Shown here: piece after piece, positions 41,694-51,093 of the stretch
Layout of the letters: the number at the start of each line of letters is the position of its first letter
Position numbering within the stretch: the stretch's first letter is position 1
From: Rheinheimera nanhaiensis E407-8
Lineage (GTDB): Bacteria > Pseudomonadota > Gammaproteobacteria > Enterobacterales > Alteromonadaceae
DNA: 64,000 nt
Reading direction: 5' to 3'
NCBI RefSeq assembly: GCF_000296695.1
Contig: NZ_BAFK01000002.1
Span: 62,001 to 126,000, forward strand
Made by a program: the position numbers and the translations under genes
Notes under the pieces: model-generated
The model's database searches: none
What the model saw: only the letters and a program-made list of their open reading frames with translations
What the model was told of the DNA's origin: nothing

Positions 41694-43991
41694 ATGTCCA
41701 CTGCTGCTCCCGTTTCCCGCAAGTCTGCCCCTGTAGCACGCATGGCGCCTGAGCGCGATTTATTCTCCTACCCGAAATACTGGGCCGAGTGCTATGGCAC
41801 GGCACCGTTTTTACCGATGTCACGCGCTGAGATGGATAAACTGGGCTGGGACAGCTGCGATGTGATTCTGGTTGTCGGTGATGCCTATGTAGACCACCCC
41901 AGCTTTGGTATGGCGGTAGTCGGGCGCATGTTAGAAGCGCAGGGCTACCGGGTAGGCATTATTGCCCAGCCTAACTGGCACAGCAAAGATGACTTTATGC
42001 GCCTGGGCAAGCCCAACCTGTTTTTTGGCGTGTCGGCCGGCAATATGGACTCGATGATTAACCGCTACACCGCCGATAAAAAGCTGCGCCACGACGATGC
42101 TTATACGCCGGGCGATGTCGGCGGCAAACGGCCGGACCGCGCGGTTACCGTGTATACCCAGCGCTGTAAAGAAGCGTTTAAAGAGGTGCCGGTGATTATC
42201 GGCGGTATAGAGGCCAGTTTGCGCCGTATTGCCCATTATGATTACTGGTCAGAGAAAGTGCGCCGCTCGGTGATTTTTGACGCCAAGGCCGATATCTTAA
42301 TTTACGGCAATGCTGAGCGCCCGTTGGTAGAAGTGGCACACCGCATTGCTTCGGGTGTGCCGGTAAGTGAGATACAGGATGTGCGCGGCACGGCGGTTAT
42401 TCGTAAAGAGCCACTGCCGGGCTGGCGCGGGGTGGATTCCACTGCGATAGATAAAATCGGCAAAATTGACCCCATTCCAAACCCCTATGGCGCCGATGAT
42501 GTGGGTTGCAGCAGCTATTCAGAATTTGCCAAAGCCGGTATCGATTTAACTAAGCCACAAGAGGTTGAAGCCAAGCCGATTTTAGTACAGCCGCCACGAC
42601 AAAAGCCGTGGGAGCAAACCTATGTGAAGTTACCGGCCTTTGAGCAGGTAAGCGTAAATAAGCCACTGTATGCTCATGCTTCGCGCATTTTGCACCAGGA
42701 AACCAACCCCGGCTGCGCCCGCGCCATTATGCAGCGCCATGGCGACCGGCACATTTGGGTGAACCCGCCGGCCTTTCCGCTGAGTACCGAAGAGATGGAT
42801 TTGGTATTTGGCCTGCCGTATCAGCGTGTGCCGCACCCGGTATATGGCAAGGAAAAAATTCCGGCCTACGAGATGATTAAAACCTCGGTCAATATCATGC
42901 GTGGCTGTTTTGGCGGCTGCTCGTTCTGCTCTATTACCGAGCATGAAGGCCGTATTATTCAAAGCCGGTCGAAAGAGTCGATTATGCAGGAGATCAAGGA
43001 TATTCGCGACAAAGTGCCGGGTTTTACCGGCGTGATATCCGATTTGGGTGGCCCAACGGCCAATATGTACCGCTTAAACTGTAAAAACCCCAAAGCCGAG
43101 CAAACCTGCCGCAGGCCATCTTGTGTATACCCGACCATTTGCGAGCATATGGACACCGACCAGAGCCCGACGGTAGAGCTGTACCGCGAGGCACGTAATT
43201 TACCCGGCATTAAAAAGGTGCTGGTGGCCTCAGGCGTGCGTTACGATTTAGCGGTAGAAGATCCGAACTATGTGCGCGAGCTGGTGCAGCATCATGTTGG
43301 CGGCTATTTAAAAATAGCGCCGGAGCATACCGAAGAAGGCCCGCTATCGAAGATGATGAAGCCGGGCATGGGGGCTTATGACAAGTTTAAAGAAATGTTC
43401 GACCGCTTTAGTAAAGAAGCCGGTAAACAGCAGTTTTTAATTCCGTATTTTATTGCCGCCCACCCCGGTACCACTGATATGGATATGATAAACCTGGCGC
43501 TGTGGCTGAAAGAGCGTGATTTTAAGCTGGATCAGGTACAAAACTTTTACCCCAGCCCAATGGCGAATGCGACCACCATTTACCATACCGAGATGAACTC
43601 GCTGAAAAACATCAATAAAGCCAATACCGAACAGGTGCCGGTACCTAAAGGTGAACGTCAGCGCCGCTTGCACAAAGCCATACTGCGCTACCATGACCCA
43701 AAAGGCTGGCCGATGATCCGCGAAGCCCTGGTTAAAATGGGCCTGGCGCATTTAATTGGCCGCACTAAAGGCTGCTTAGTGCCGCCCGAGAGCAAAGACG
43801 AGCAGTTTAAAAAGCCGCGCAGCGGTGGCAAACCGGCGCTGAGCCGTCACACCGGTTTAAACCCGGCGGCCAAGGCGACAGCCAAGCACACCGACAAAAC
43901 CGCTAAAAAGCCATTTAATACCAAGCCTGCTGCAAAAGCAGTCGCCGGCAAACCTCATGGCGCTAAAGCGCCTAAACGGTCTAATGGCTAA
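41694..43991 (+). CDS. ygiQ: YgiQ-family radical SAM protein
   Basis: In this 765-residue protein the radical-SAM cluster motif C-F-G-G-C-S-F-C is in the middle of the protein (near residue 405), within the [14 protein letters not shown] segment typical of the UPF0313/YgiQ family. The N-terminal region (about 25-300) and the C-terminal basic tail (Lys/Ala-rich, from ~715) fit the family. Function is unknown; E. coli ygiQ is non-essential. It overlaps the thpR start by one base, suggesting coupling. Confidence 0.93.
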   Translation: MSTAAPVSRKSAPVARMAPERDLFSYPKYWAECYGTAPFLPMSRAEMDKLGWDSCDVILVVGDAYVDHPSFGMAVVGRMLEAQGYRVGIIAQPNWHSKDDFMRLGKPNLFFGVSAGNMDSMINRYTADKKLRHDDAYTPGDVGGKRPDRAVTVYTQRCKEAFKEVPVIIGGIEASLRRIAHYDYWSEKVRRSVIFDAKADILIYGNAERPLVEVAHRIASGVPVSEIQDVRGTAVIRKEPLPGWRGVDSTAIDKIGKIDPIPNPYGADDVGCSSYSEFAKAGIDLTKPQEVEAKPILVQPPRQKPWEQTYVKLPAFEQVSVNKPLYAHASRILHQETNPGCARAIMQRHGDRHIWVNPPAFPLSTEEMDLVFGLPYQRVPHPVYGKEKIPAYEMIKTSVNIMRGCFGGCSFCSITEHEGRIIQSRSKESIMQEIKDIRDKVPGFTGVISDLGGPTANMYRLNCKNPKAEQTCRRPSCVYPTICEHMDTDQSPTVELYREARNLPGIKKVLVASGVRYDLAVEDPNYVRELVQHHVGGYLKIAPEHTEEGPLSKMMKPGMGAYDKFKEMFDRFSKEAGKQQFLIPYFIAAHPGTTDMDMINLALWLKERDFKLDQVQNFYPSPMANATTIYHTEMNSLKNINKANTEQVPVPKGERQRRLHKAILRYHDPKGWPMIREALVKMGLAHLIGRTKGCLVPPESKDEQFKKPRSGGKPALSRHTGLNPAAKATAKHTDKTAKKPFNTKPAAKAVAGKPHGAKAPKRSNG

Positions 43992-44527
43992 TGCAGCGGC
44001 TGTTTTTCAGCCTTAAATTTATCCCTGAGCAGCAACAGCTGTTGCTGCCTTATCAACAGCAGGCGCTTGATTTGTGTCCGGCGGCTAAAGCCGTTGATGT
44101 CGATAATTTGCACTTAACGCTGTTTTTCTTGGGTCAGGTTGATGCAACACAGCAACAGCGGCTGATTAGCGCAGCACAGCAGATTACTATTCCGCCGTTT
44201 AGCCTGACACTGGATACGTTAAGCAGTTTTATCAAACCGAAAATTTTGTATCTGGCACCGTCGCAGCAGCCTGATGCACTGTTGCAGTTGCAGCAACAAG
44301 TGGCACAGTGTTGTAAGGCCTTGGGCTTTAGTGATATCCATGATAAATACCGGCCGCATATTACCCTGGCGCGGCACGCCGTGTGCGATGCTGCATTGCA
44401 GCAGCCGGTGGAGCCATTAACTCTGCTGGTTAGTGAGTTTGCGCTTTATCAGTCGGTGAATATTAACGGTGCAGTGCGATACCTGCCTGAAACTGTGTTT
44501 GGTGAAAGGCACTCAGGTACAGCTTAA
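43991..44527 (+). CDS. thpR: RNA 2',3'-cyclic phosphodiesterase
   Basis: In this 178-residue 2H phosphoesterase the two H-x-T motifs are H-L-T-L-F-F-L-G (near 37) and H-I-T-L-A-R (near 120), giving both catalytic His. It hydrolyses 2',3'-cyclic phosphates at RNA ends and shows 2'-5' RNA ligase activity in vitro. It starts at the ATG overlapping the ygiQ stop (TAATG). Confidence 0.9.
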   Translation: MQRLFFSLKFIPEQQQLLLPYQQQALDLCPAAKAVDVDNLHLTLFFLGQVDATQQQRLISAAQQITIPPFSLTLDTLSSFIKPKILYLAPSQQPDALLQLQQQVAQCCKALGFSDIHDKYRPHITLARHAVCDAALQQPVEPLTLLVSEFALYQSVNINGAVRYLPETVFGERHSGTA

Positions 44528-44549
44528 CCTGAGTGTTATTGGTAGTTGT

Positions 44550-44909
44550 TCAGAAACCGGTTTCAAAGTAAGCCGTTGCTTGTACTGATGTCCAGGTGCC
44601 ATCGGTATAAAGAACTATGGCTTTACCGACATGTTCCATATAAGGCCGGATTGGTTTGGTGCAATAGGTAGAGCTTGAAGCACAGCCGCTGGCAGCTTCA
44701 GACCAGATCACGGATGAAATAGGCTTTGTGGTACCAACCACCCGCCAGATGGCATCATTTGGATTGTTGTCCATGGTATATTCTAAGCTGATACAATAAC
44801 CTTGTGACCAATTATCATAAGCGGCGGTGTCAACCATACATTCCATTTGTGCTGCCATGGTTGAACCTGATGCCAATAACAAACCTAAAGCAGTAAGTAT
44901 CTTTTTCAT
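44550..44909 (-). CDS. Small exported Cys-containing protein of unknown function
   Basis: In this 119-residue protein a clear signal peptide (about 1-19: M-K-K-I-L-T-A-L-G-L-L-L-A-S, cleaved after M-A) precedes a mature part with Cys at M-E-C, G-Y-C, S-G-C and Y-C, probably forming disulfides. It is rich in Ser/Thr/Trp/Tyr. I do not recognise a family. ATG 44909 is chosen because AAGGA lies seven bases upstream; the in-frame start at 44927 lacks this. The gene is isolated, convergent with thpR. Confidence 0.7.
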   Translation of the reverse strand: MKKILTALGLLLASGSTMAAQMECMVDTAAYDNWSQGYCISLEYTMDNNPNDAIWRVVGTTKPISSVIWSEAASGCASSSTYCTKPIRPYMEHVGKAIVLYTDGTWTSVQATAYFETGF

Positions 44910-45240
44910 TATATTTTCCTTATTCAATATATTATGTAAACCCTGATTGTTTTGCTTGAAGCCTGTTCAGTCAACAACGGAAATATAATTGCGTCAAATG
45001 ATAATTTCGTATCATATGTTTATCATTTATTTATCTTTTTGCGCGCTATGGTAGCCAGGTGGCAGTGACGCATTTTTGCGGCAAAGCATGCATGCCGGTA
45101 ATAAACCGGCGGTATAACAACTCTTTACCAGCACAGACTTAAGCCTTAATCGCTTTGCTGCTATAGTTCATCGGTGATTAACCTTCACCGTCTATACTCG
45201 CTTAACAGTTTGCTTTACTGCCCGTTTACAAGGATGGCTT
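44910..45240. other. Gene-free gap with short palindromes
   Basis: No gene seen in 331 bases. It holds ATGATA-N6-TATCAT (44998-45015) inside an A+T-rich stretch that probably carries the promoter of the minus-strand exported-protein gene. A small hairpin GCCGGT / ACCGGC (45094-45110) also lies here. The promoter of the A2M gene is expected in its right half (for example around 45195-45240). Confidence 0.4.
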
Positions 45241-48200
45241 ATGTCTGGCTCTTTGTCGTTTTTTCATAGATTGTTTCGAACGCTGTTTGGTGCTATTAGC
45301 TGGAGCGCGCCAGCCTGGCTTAAGCGGCTTAAACACTGCGCTAACCAGCAACCGCTAAAGTTTTACAGCGCACTGTTATTGCTGCTGGCGGGCTTAGCCG
45401 CACTGACGGGCGGTTATTACTACTACCAACAGCTGCCCAAGCCGTTACAGGTGATTGCCAGTGTAGAAGCACCGCTGATTGGCGATTATGTTGATGATAC
45501 TGAGCAACCGACACCGTTAACCCTGCGCTTTGCTTACGATACGCCTGACAGTCCCGCACAAAGTATGCCGGCTACGCCATTATCCGCCGCCCGGCTGGAT
45601 TTAATTGGCGAGGTGATAACGAAAGGCGTTAGCTTAAGCCCGGCACTTGCCGGTAAATGGTCATGGCAGGATGACAATAGCCTAGTTTTTACCCCTGAGC
45701 AGGCCTGGCCGGCTGGCACCGCCTATACCGTTAACCTGGATAACACCATTTTTGCGCCTGCCACCAGGCTGGCGCAACGCCAGTACCGCTTTAGCACGAA
45801 GGACCTCACCGTAGACATTGAGCAGCTGCGCTTTTATCAACACCCCACCGAGCAAACAACGCGGCAGGTGGTGGCGACACTGAATTTTAGCCACCCGGTA
45901 CAGCTTGACAGCGTAAAGCGCAACCTATCACTGCTGATGCGCCCCTCTGGTGCTGATGTTAACAGCAAAGGCCAGCCGCTGGGGTTTAACGTAACAGCCG
46001 ATAACAGTGACCGTCAGTTGTATCTGCAGTCTGATGCGCTGACCTTACCCGCACAAGAGCAATATTTAACCCTGAGCTTAAAGCAAGGCGTGGCTGCCAG
46101 TAATGGAAAGGCCAGCACTTCGCAAGCTCTGGAGCAGCAGCTGCTGATCCCCGATAAAAGCAGCTTTTTAAAAGTAGCCGAGCTTAAAACCGATATCGTT
46201 AGAAATGAAGCACAGGAGCCCGAGCAGGTGCTGCTGTTAAGCTTTACCGACCGCATTAACCGCACTGAGCTTGGGCAAAAACTGAAGCTGTATCAGCTGC
46301 CGAAGCATCCAAGGCGCAGTTCAAACTACTGGGCGCCGGGCGAGGTGACCAGCGCCGTGTTACAGCAGGCCAGCTTATTAAACTATCAGCTGATGCCAAC
46401 GAGCGAAGCGCACGACAGTGCCTTTAGTATTAAGCTGGATTTACCGCCCGGCCAAAGCCTGTTTGTTAGCCTGCAAAAGGGCATGGCGTCATTTAATGAT
46501 TTCACCTTAGCCAATGAATACCGCGCCGTGGTGCAGGCACCGCAATACCCGAAAGAAGCCCGCATTAACGGTGAAGGGGCGCTGCTTACGCTAAGCGGCG
46601 AGCAAACGCTGCAGCTGTTAAGCCGCGGCGTAAAAGGTGTGCGGGTAAGCTTAAATAAGCTGTTGCCCGGTGAGCTGCAGCATTTTATCAGCCAGAGCGG
46701 CGGCGATATCAGTAAGCCGTATTTTTATAACTATGAATTTGATGCCAGCAATATTAGCCACCGCTTCGACAAAACCTTTACCCTGGCCAATAGCCACGCC
46801 AAAGCGGCCAATTATCTGGCGCTGCCGTTAAAGCCCTATCTGGCCGAGGCGGGTATGGGCGTGTTCTTTATTGAGCTGACTGAATATGACCCGGCGCGGC
46901 CGGATGACACCGGCCAGACGCTGGACAAGCGGGTAGTGCTGGTGACCGACTTAGGCTTATTGGTAAAACACAATAATGATAGCAGCCAGCAGGTATTTGT
47001 TATGTCACTGGCCAGCGGCAAACCGCTTGCCGGTGCTAAAGTGGCGCTGCTGGGTAAAAACGGCTTGCCGGTATTAAGCGGCAGTACCGACGAGCGCGGC
47101 AGTGTGATGCTGGGTAAAACCAATGGCTTTAACCGCGAGCGCCAGCCGGTGGTGTATCTGGTTAGCCACAGCGCCAACGGCGTCAGCGACAGCAGTTTTA
47201 TTCCTTATGACAGATACAGCCGGCAGCTGGATTACTCGAAATTTGACACCAGTGGCCGTTATCAGCAGGAGCAAACTGACAAAGCGCTCAGTGCCTATAT
47301 GTTTAGCGACCGCGGCATTTACCGCCCCGGCGAGCAGGTACAGTTGGCAGCTATTATCCGCCATAACGATTTATCCGCCGCGGCGCAGCAACTGCCACTG
47401 AGAATACAGGTGCAGGGCCCGCGCGGCGCCACCTTTTATCAGCAAAACTTTAGTTTATCCGGTCGCGGACTACATAGCTTTAGCCTGGATACCCAGCCCT
47501 ACAGCGACACCGGTAATTACCATGCCAGTATCAGCCTGCTGGATAAAGACGGCAATGCCAGTCACTACCTGGGCTCGGTCAGCTTTGCGCTGGAAGAGTT
47601 TATGCCCGACAGCTTGAAAATTAGCAGCCGCTTTAATCAGGCACTGGCTAATAATGAGCCGGGTTGGCTATCGCCAACCGATTTGGTCGCGCAGGTGCAG
47701 TTAGATAACTTATTTGGCACGCCGGCACAGCAGCGCCGCGTCAGTGCGCGCTTTGAGCTTATTCCCAGCCGTTTTAGTTTCAGCCAGTATCCGGATCATA
47801 TTTTTATTGCGCCGCAGGATGAGAACGCCGAAAAAGCCGGCCGGGTCAGGCAGAGCCTGGATGATCAGCAAACCGACGCCGAAGGCAAAGCCCGCTTTGC
47901 GCTGCCACTGGCGCAATACAGCGGTGGCAGCTACCGTTTGCTGTTAACCACCGAAGGCTTTGACGGTGCCGGCGGGCGCAGTGTGCAGCATATCAGCAGC
48001 GCCCTGGTGTCACCGCTGAACAGCCTGGTGGGGGTAAGAACCGATGGCGGGCTCAGCTACCTGAAAAAGCAGCAAAGCCGCAGCGTACAGTTTATTGCCA
48101 TAGATAACCGCCTGGCGCAGGTGGCGCTGGATGATCTTAAGCTAAGCCTGATAGAAAAGCGGCCGCTGTCCAGCCTGGTGAAACAACGCGACGGCACCTA

Positions 48201-51081
48201 TCAGTACCAGAGCATAGTGCAGCAGGTTAAGCTTAATGAAACGCCTTTTAGCATTGCTGCAACGGGCAGCAACTATAGCCTGCCGACTGACACGCCGGGC
48301 GATTTTGAGCTGCAGCTGCATCAGGGCCAGCAGCTATTGGGCACGCTGAGCTTTAGCGTGGTGGGCGAAGGTAATATTAACGCCATGCTGGAGAAAAACG
48401 CTGCCCTTAGCGTAAAACTGGATAAAACTGACTATAAAGCCGGCGACTGGATAGAGCTTAATATTACCGCGCCGTACACCGGCAGCGGCCTTATCAGCAT
48501 TGAAAGTGACAAAGTACACGCCTTTAGCTGGTTTAACAGTGACAGCACCAGCAGTATTCAGCGCATTGCGCTGCCCGAAGGCATTGAAGGCAATGCTTAT
48601 ATTAATGTCAGCTTTGTCCGCGCAGCGGACTCAGATGAACTCTTTGTCAGTCCGCTAAGCTATGCAGTCGTGCCGTTTAATATTGACCGCAGCCGCCGCC
48701 AGCTGACCATCACGCTTAGCGCGCCTGAAGAGGTGCGGCCGGGTAAAGCCTTTAACGTGCAGTACCAAAGCGGCCAAAGCGCCGATATGCTGTTGTACGG
48801 CGTAGACGAGGGCATTTTGCAGGTGGCCGGTTATCAGCTACCCGATCCGTTATCGCATTACCTGCAAAAGCGCGCCTTGCAGGTACGCAGCATGCAAATG
48901 CTTGATCTGTTGTTGCCGGAGTTTAGCCTGCTGAAGCGCCAGTTAGCCGGTGTTGGTGGCGATACCGAACGCATGGCGATGGCCAGTATGATGATGGATA
49001 AAAACCTCAACCCCTTTGCCCGGCGCGCCGAGCAGCCAGGGGTATTTTGGCTGGGCCGCTTAACGGCAGGCCCTGAGCTTAAAACGGCGCAAGTCAGCCT
49101 GCCGGCCAGCTTTAGCGGTAATGTGAAACTGATGGCGGTGGCGGTAAGTGACACGGCGCTGGGCTCTGCGGTAACGGATATCCGCGTGCGCGGCCCCTTT
49201 GTGCTAACGCCGGATGTGCTGTTAAGCGCCGCACCGGGGGATGAGTTTGATGTTAGCATCACGGTGGCTAATGGCATTAAAGGCTCTGGCGCCGCTGCGC
49301 CGGTAAACGTAAGCCTTAACCTGCCGGCGAACCTGAGCGTTGTCGGGCCTGATAAGGCCACACTGGCCATTAGTGAAGGCAGTGAGCAAAGTGCGCGCTT
49401 CCGGTTAAAAGCCGGCCCGGCGCTGGGCAGTGTCGATCTTGGCTTTACGGCGCGGTATCAACAAGGCGGGGTAACTGAAGAGGCCAGCCGCAATGTCAGT
49501 ATCAGCATTCGTCCGGCCAGCGCCTATCAAACCACATTAACCGCTGGCTATGCCGACAAAGGCCCGCTGAGTATTGACACCCGCTATCCGCTGTATGGCG
49601 AATTTGCTCAGCTTAACGTAACGGCATCAAGCAACCCGCTGGTGCTGGCTGAGGCCTTTACCCATTATCTGGCGCAATACCCGCATGGCTGTACCGAGCA
49701 GGTGGTATCGCAAGTGTTCCCCTGGATTGGTTTGGTGCAGCAGGACGCTTATCAGGCGCAGTGGCCGGCACTGAATGAAAAATTTGCCGTGCTGGTGCAA
49801 AAGCTGGCCGAGCGCCAGCAAAGCGATGGCGGCTTTAGTTTCTGGCCGGGCGGTTATCACAGTGCTGATTTTCCCAGCATTTACGTGATGCACTTTTTAC
49901 TGGCCGCGCGTGAGCAGGGCCTGGCAGTGCCGGATTATCTGTATCAGCAGGGGCTTGACTATCTGCGCGGCGTGGCGCGGCAAAGTGGCGCTAACCTTTA
50001 TCAGGCCAGGCTAAGGGCTAATGCCATTTACCTGTTAACCCGCAGCGGCGAAGTGACCACCAATTATCTTACCGCGCTGCACGAGCGGCTGGAAAAGCAG
50101 CACCAGCAGGGCTGGCAAGGCGATATTACCGCGGTGTATATGGCGGCCACCTATCAGCTGCTGCAACAACCGGCCCTGGCAAACGGCCTGCTGGCGGGCT
50201 ACCGGCTGGGCAAGCCCTCGGGTTTGCAAAGCCAGTATCTGGCGCGTATTGCCCAGCCACTGCCAGCTTTTGCCAACCCGGCGTTTCAGTCACAGCTAAG
50301 TTTAGATGCGCAGTATGTTTACCTGTTAGCCAGCCATTTTGCCGACAAGGCGCGTGCACTAGATGGCGGGCAAATATTACAGCTGCTGCAGCCGGCCTTT
50401 AGTGGCCAGTACAACACCATCGCCAGCGCTTATACGGTACTGGCATTGTCGGCCTATGCCAGGTTAAGCGGCGATGCTGAGCTGACTGCACCGGCGTTTT
50501 ATCAGCGCCTGGCCGATGGCAGCGAAGTGCCGCTTAGCCCGGCAGATAACCACAGCGCGATGCCTAAAGTTGCCTTTGATCATCAGGCGACGCAGATCCT
50601 GCTACAAAGCCAGCAAGCAATGTTTTATGCGCTAAGCGAAGCCGGTTTTGCTAAAACTGCGCCCGAAAAAGCCGTATCGGCTAGCCTTGAGCTGGTGCGC
50701 GATTATCTGGACAGCGACGGCAAGGTGGTGACACAGGCCAAGCAAGGTGATGAGCTGACGGTGCGCTTAAGGCTGCGCAGCACCGATGGCCAGTGGCATA
50801 ACAATATCGCCTTAATTGACTTACTGCCGGCCGGTTTTAGCATAGTGCGCAGCTCAGTAGCGCGGCAAAGCGGGCCCTGGCGTGCCGATTATGTCGATAT
50901 CCGCGAAGACCGTCTGGTGTATTACGCTAGTTTCGGCAGCCAGATGACTGAGCTTAGCTACCAGGTAAAACTGACGGCGGCCGGTAACTTTACCCTGCCC
51001 ACGGCGCAGGCGCAGTCGATGTACGATCCGGCGGTGCATGCCAGCACTGCCGCCGGGCGTTTTGTGGTTGACGCCAGATAA
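45241..51081 (+). CDS. yfhM: Alpha-2-macroglobulin family protein (YfhM-like)
   Basis: In this 1946-residue periplasmic protease trap, an N-terminal membrane segment (about 40-65, L-L-L-L-A-G-L-A) anchors a long stack of macroglobulin domains. The thioester motif C1484-T-E-Q1487 sits in P-H-G-C-T-E-Q, and the alpha-toroid region (about 1480-1800) follows. A Met-rich stretch near residue 1240-1260 (M-A-M-A-S-M-M-M-D-K) may be the bait-region equivalent. It is longer than E. coli YfhM (about 1650). It is followed after 12 bases by pbpC, a conserved pairing thought to couple protease trapping to peptidoglycan repair. Confidence 0.93.
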   Translation: MSGSLSFFHRLFRTLFGAISWSAPAWLKRLKHCANQQPLKFYSALLLLLAGLAALTGGYYYYQQLPKPLQVIASVEAPLIGDYVDDTEQPTPLTLRFAYDTPDSPAQSMPATPLSAARLDLIGEVITKGVSLSPALAGKWSWQDDNSLVFTPEQAWPAGTAYTVNLDNTIFAPATRLAQRQYRFSTKDLTVDIEQLRFYQHPTEQTTRQVVATLNFSHPVQLDSVKRNLSLLMRPSGADVNSKGQPLGFNVTADNSDRQLYLQSDALTLPAQEQYLTLSLKQGVAASNGKASTSQALEQQLLIPDKSSFLKVAELKTDIVRNEAQEPEQVLLLSFTDRINRTELGQKLKLYQLPKHPRRSSNYWAPGEVTSAVLQQASLLNYQLMPTSEAHDSAFSIKLDLPPGQSLFVSLQKGMASFNDFTLANEYRAVVQAPQYPKEARINGEGALLTLSGEQTLQLLSRGVKGVRVSLNKLLPGELQHFISQSGGDISKPYFYNYEFDASNISHRFDKTFTLANSHAKAANYLALPLKPYLAEAGMGVFFIELTEYDPARPDDTGQTLDKRVVLVTDLGLLVKHNNDSSQQVFVMSLASGKPLAGAKVALLGKNGLPVLSGSTDERGSVMLGKTNGFNRERQPVVYLVSHSANGVSDSSFIPYDRYSRQLDYSKFDTSGRYQQEQTDKALSAYMFSDRGIYRPGEQVQLAAIIRHNDLSAAAQQLPLRIQVQGPRGATFYQQNFSLSGRGLHSFSLDTQPYSDTGNYHASISLLDKDGNASHYLGSVSFALEEFMPDSLKISSRFNQALANNEPGWLSPTDLVAQVQLDNLFGTPAQQRRVSARFELIPSRFSFSQYPDHIFIAPQDENAEKAGRVRQSLDDQQTDAEGKARFALPLAQYSGGSYRLLLTTEGFDGAGGRSVQHISSALVSPLNSLVGVRTDGGLSYLKKQQSRSVQFIAIDNRLAQVALDDLKLSLIEKRPLSSLVKQRDGTYQYQSIVQQVKLNETPFSIAATGSNYSLPTDTPGDFELQLHQGQQLLGTLSFSVVGEGNINAMLEKNAALSVKLDKTDYKAGDWIELNITAPYTGSGLISIESDKVHAFSWFNSDSTSSIQRIALPEGIEGNAYINVSFVRAADSDELFVSPLSYAVVPFNIDRSRRQLTITLSAPEEVRPGKAFNVQYQSGQSADMLLYGVDEGILQVAGYQLPDPLSHYLQKRALQVRSMQMLDLLLPEFSLLKRQLAGVGGDTERMAMASMMMDKNLNPFARRAEQPGVFWLGRLTAGPELKTAQVSLPASFSGNVKLMAVAVSDTALGSAVTDIRVRGPFVLTPDVLLSAAPGDEFDVSITVANGIKGSGAAAPVNVSLNLPANLSVVGPDKATLAISEGSEQSARFRLKAGPALGSVDLGFTARYQQGGVTEEASRNVSISIRPASAYQTTLTAGYADKGPLSIDTRYPLYGEFAQLNVTASSNPLVLAEAFTHYLAQYPHGCTEQVVSQVFPWIGLVQQDAYQAQWPALNEKFAVLVQKLAERQQSDGGFSFWPGGYHSADFPSIYVMHFLLAAREQGLAVPDYLYQQGLDYLRGVARQSGANLYQARLRANAIYLLTRSGEVTTNYLTALHERLEKQHQQGWQGDITAVYMAATYQLLQQPALANGLLAGYRLGKPSGLQSQYLARIAQPLPAFANPAFQSQLSLDAQYVYLLASHFADKARALDGGQILQLLQPAFSGQYNTIASAYTVLALSAYARLSGDAELTAPAFYQRLADGSEVPLSPADNHSAMPKVAFDHQATQILLQSQQAMFYALSEAGFAKTAPEKAVSASLELVRDYLDSDGKVVTQAKQGDELTVRLRLRSTDGQWHNNIALIDLLPAGFSIVRSSVARQSGPWRADYVDIREDRLVYYASFGSQMTELSYQVKLTAAGNFTLPTAQAQSMYDPAVHASTAAGRFVVDAR

Positions 51082-51093
51082 CCGGCGCTAACG

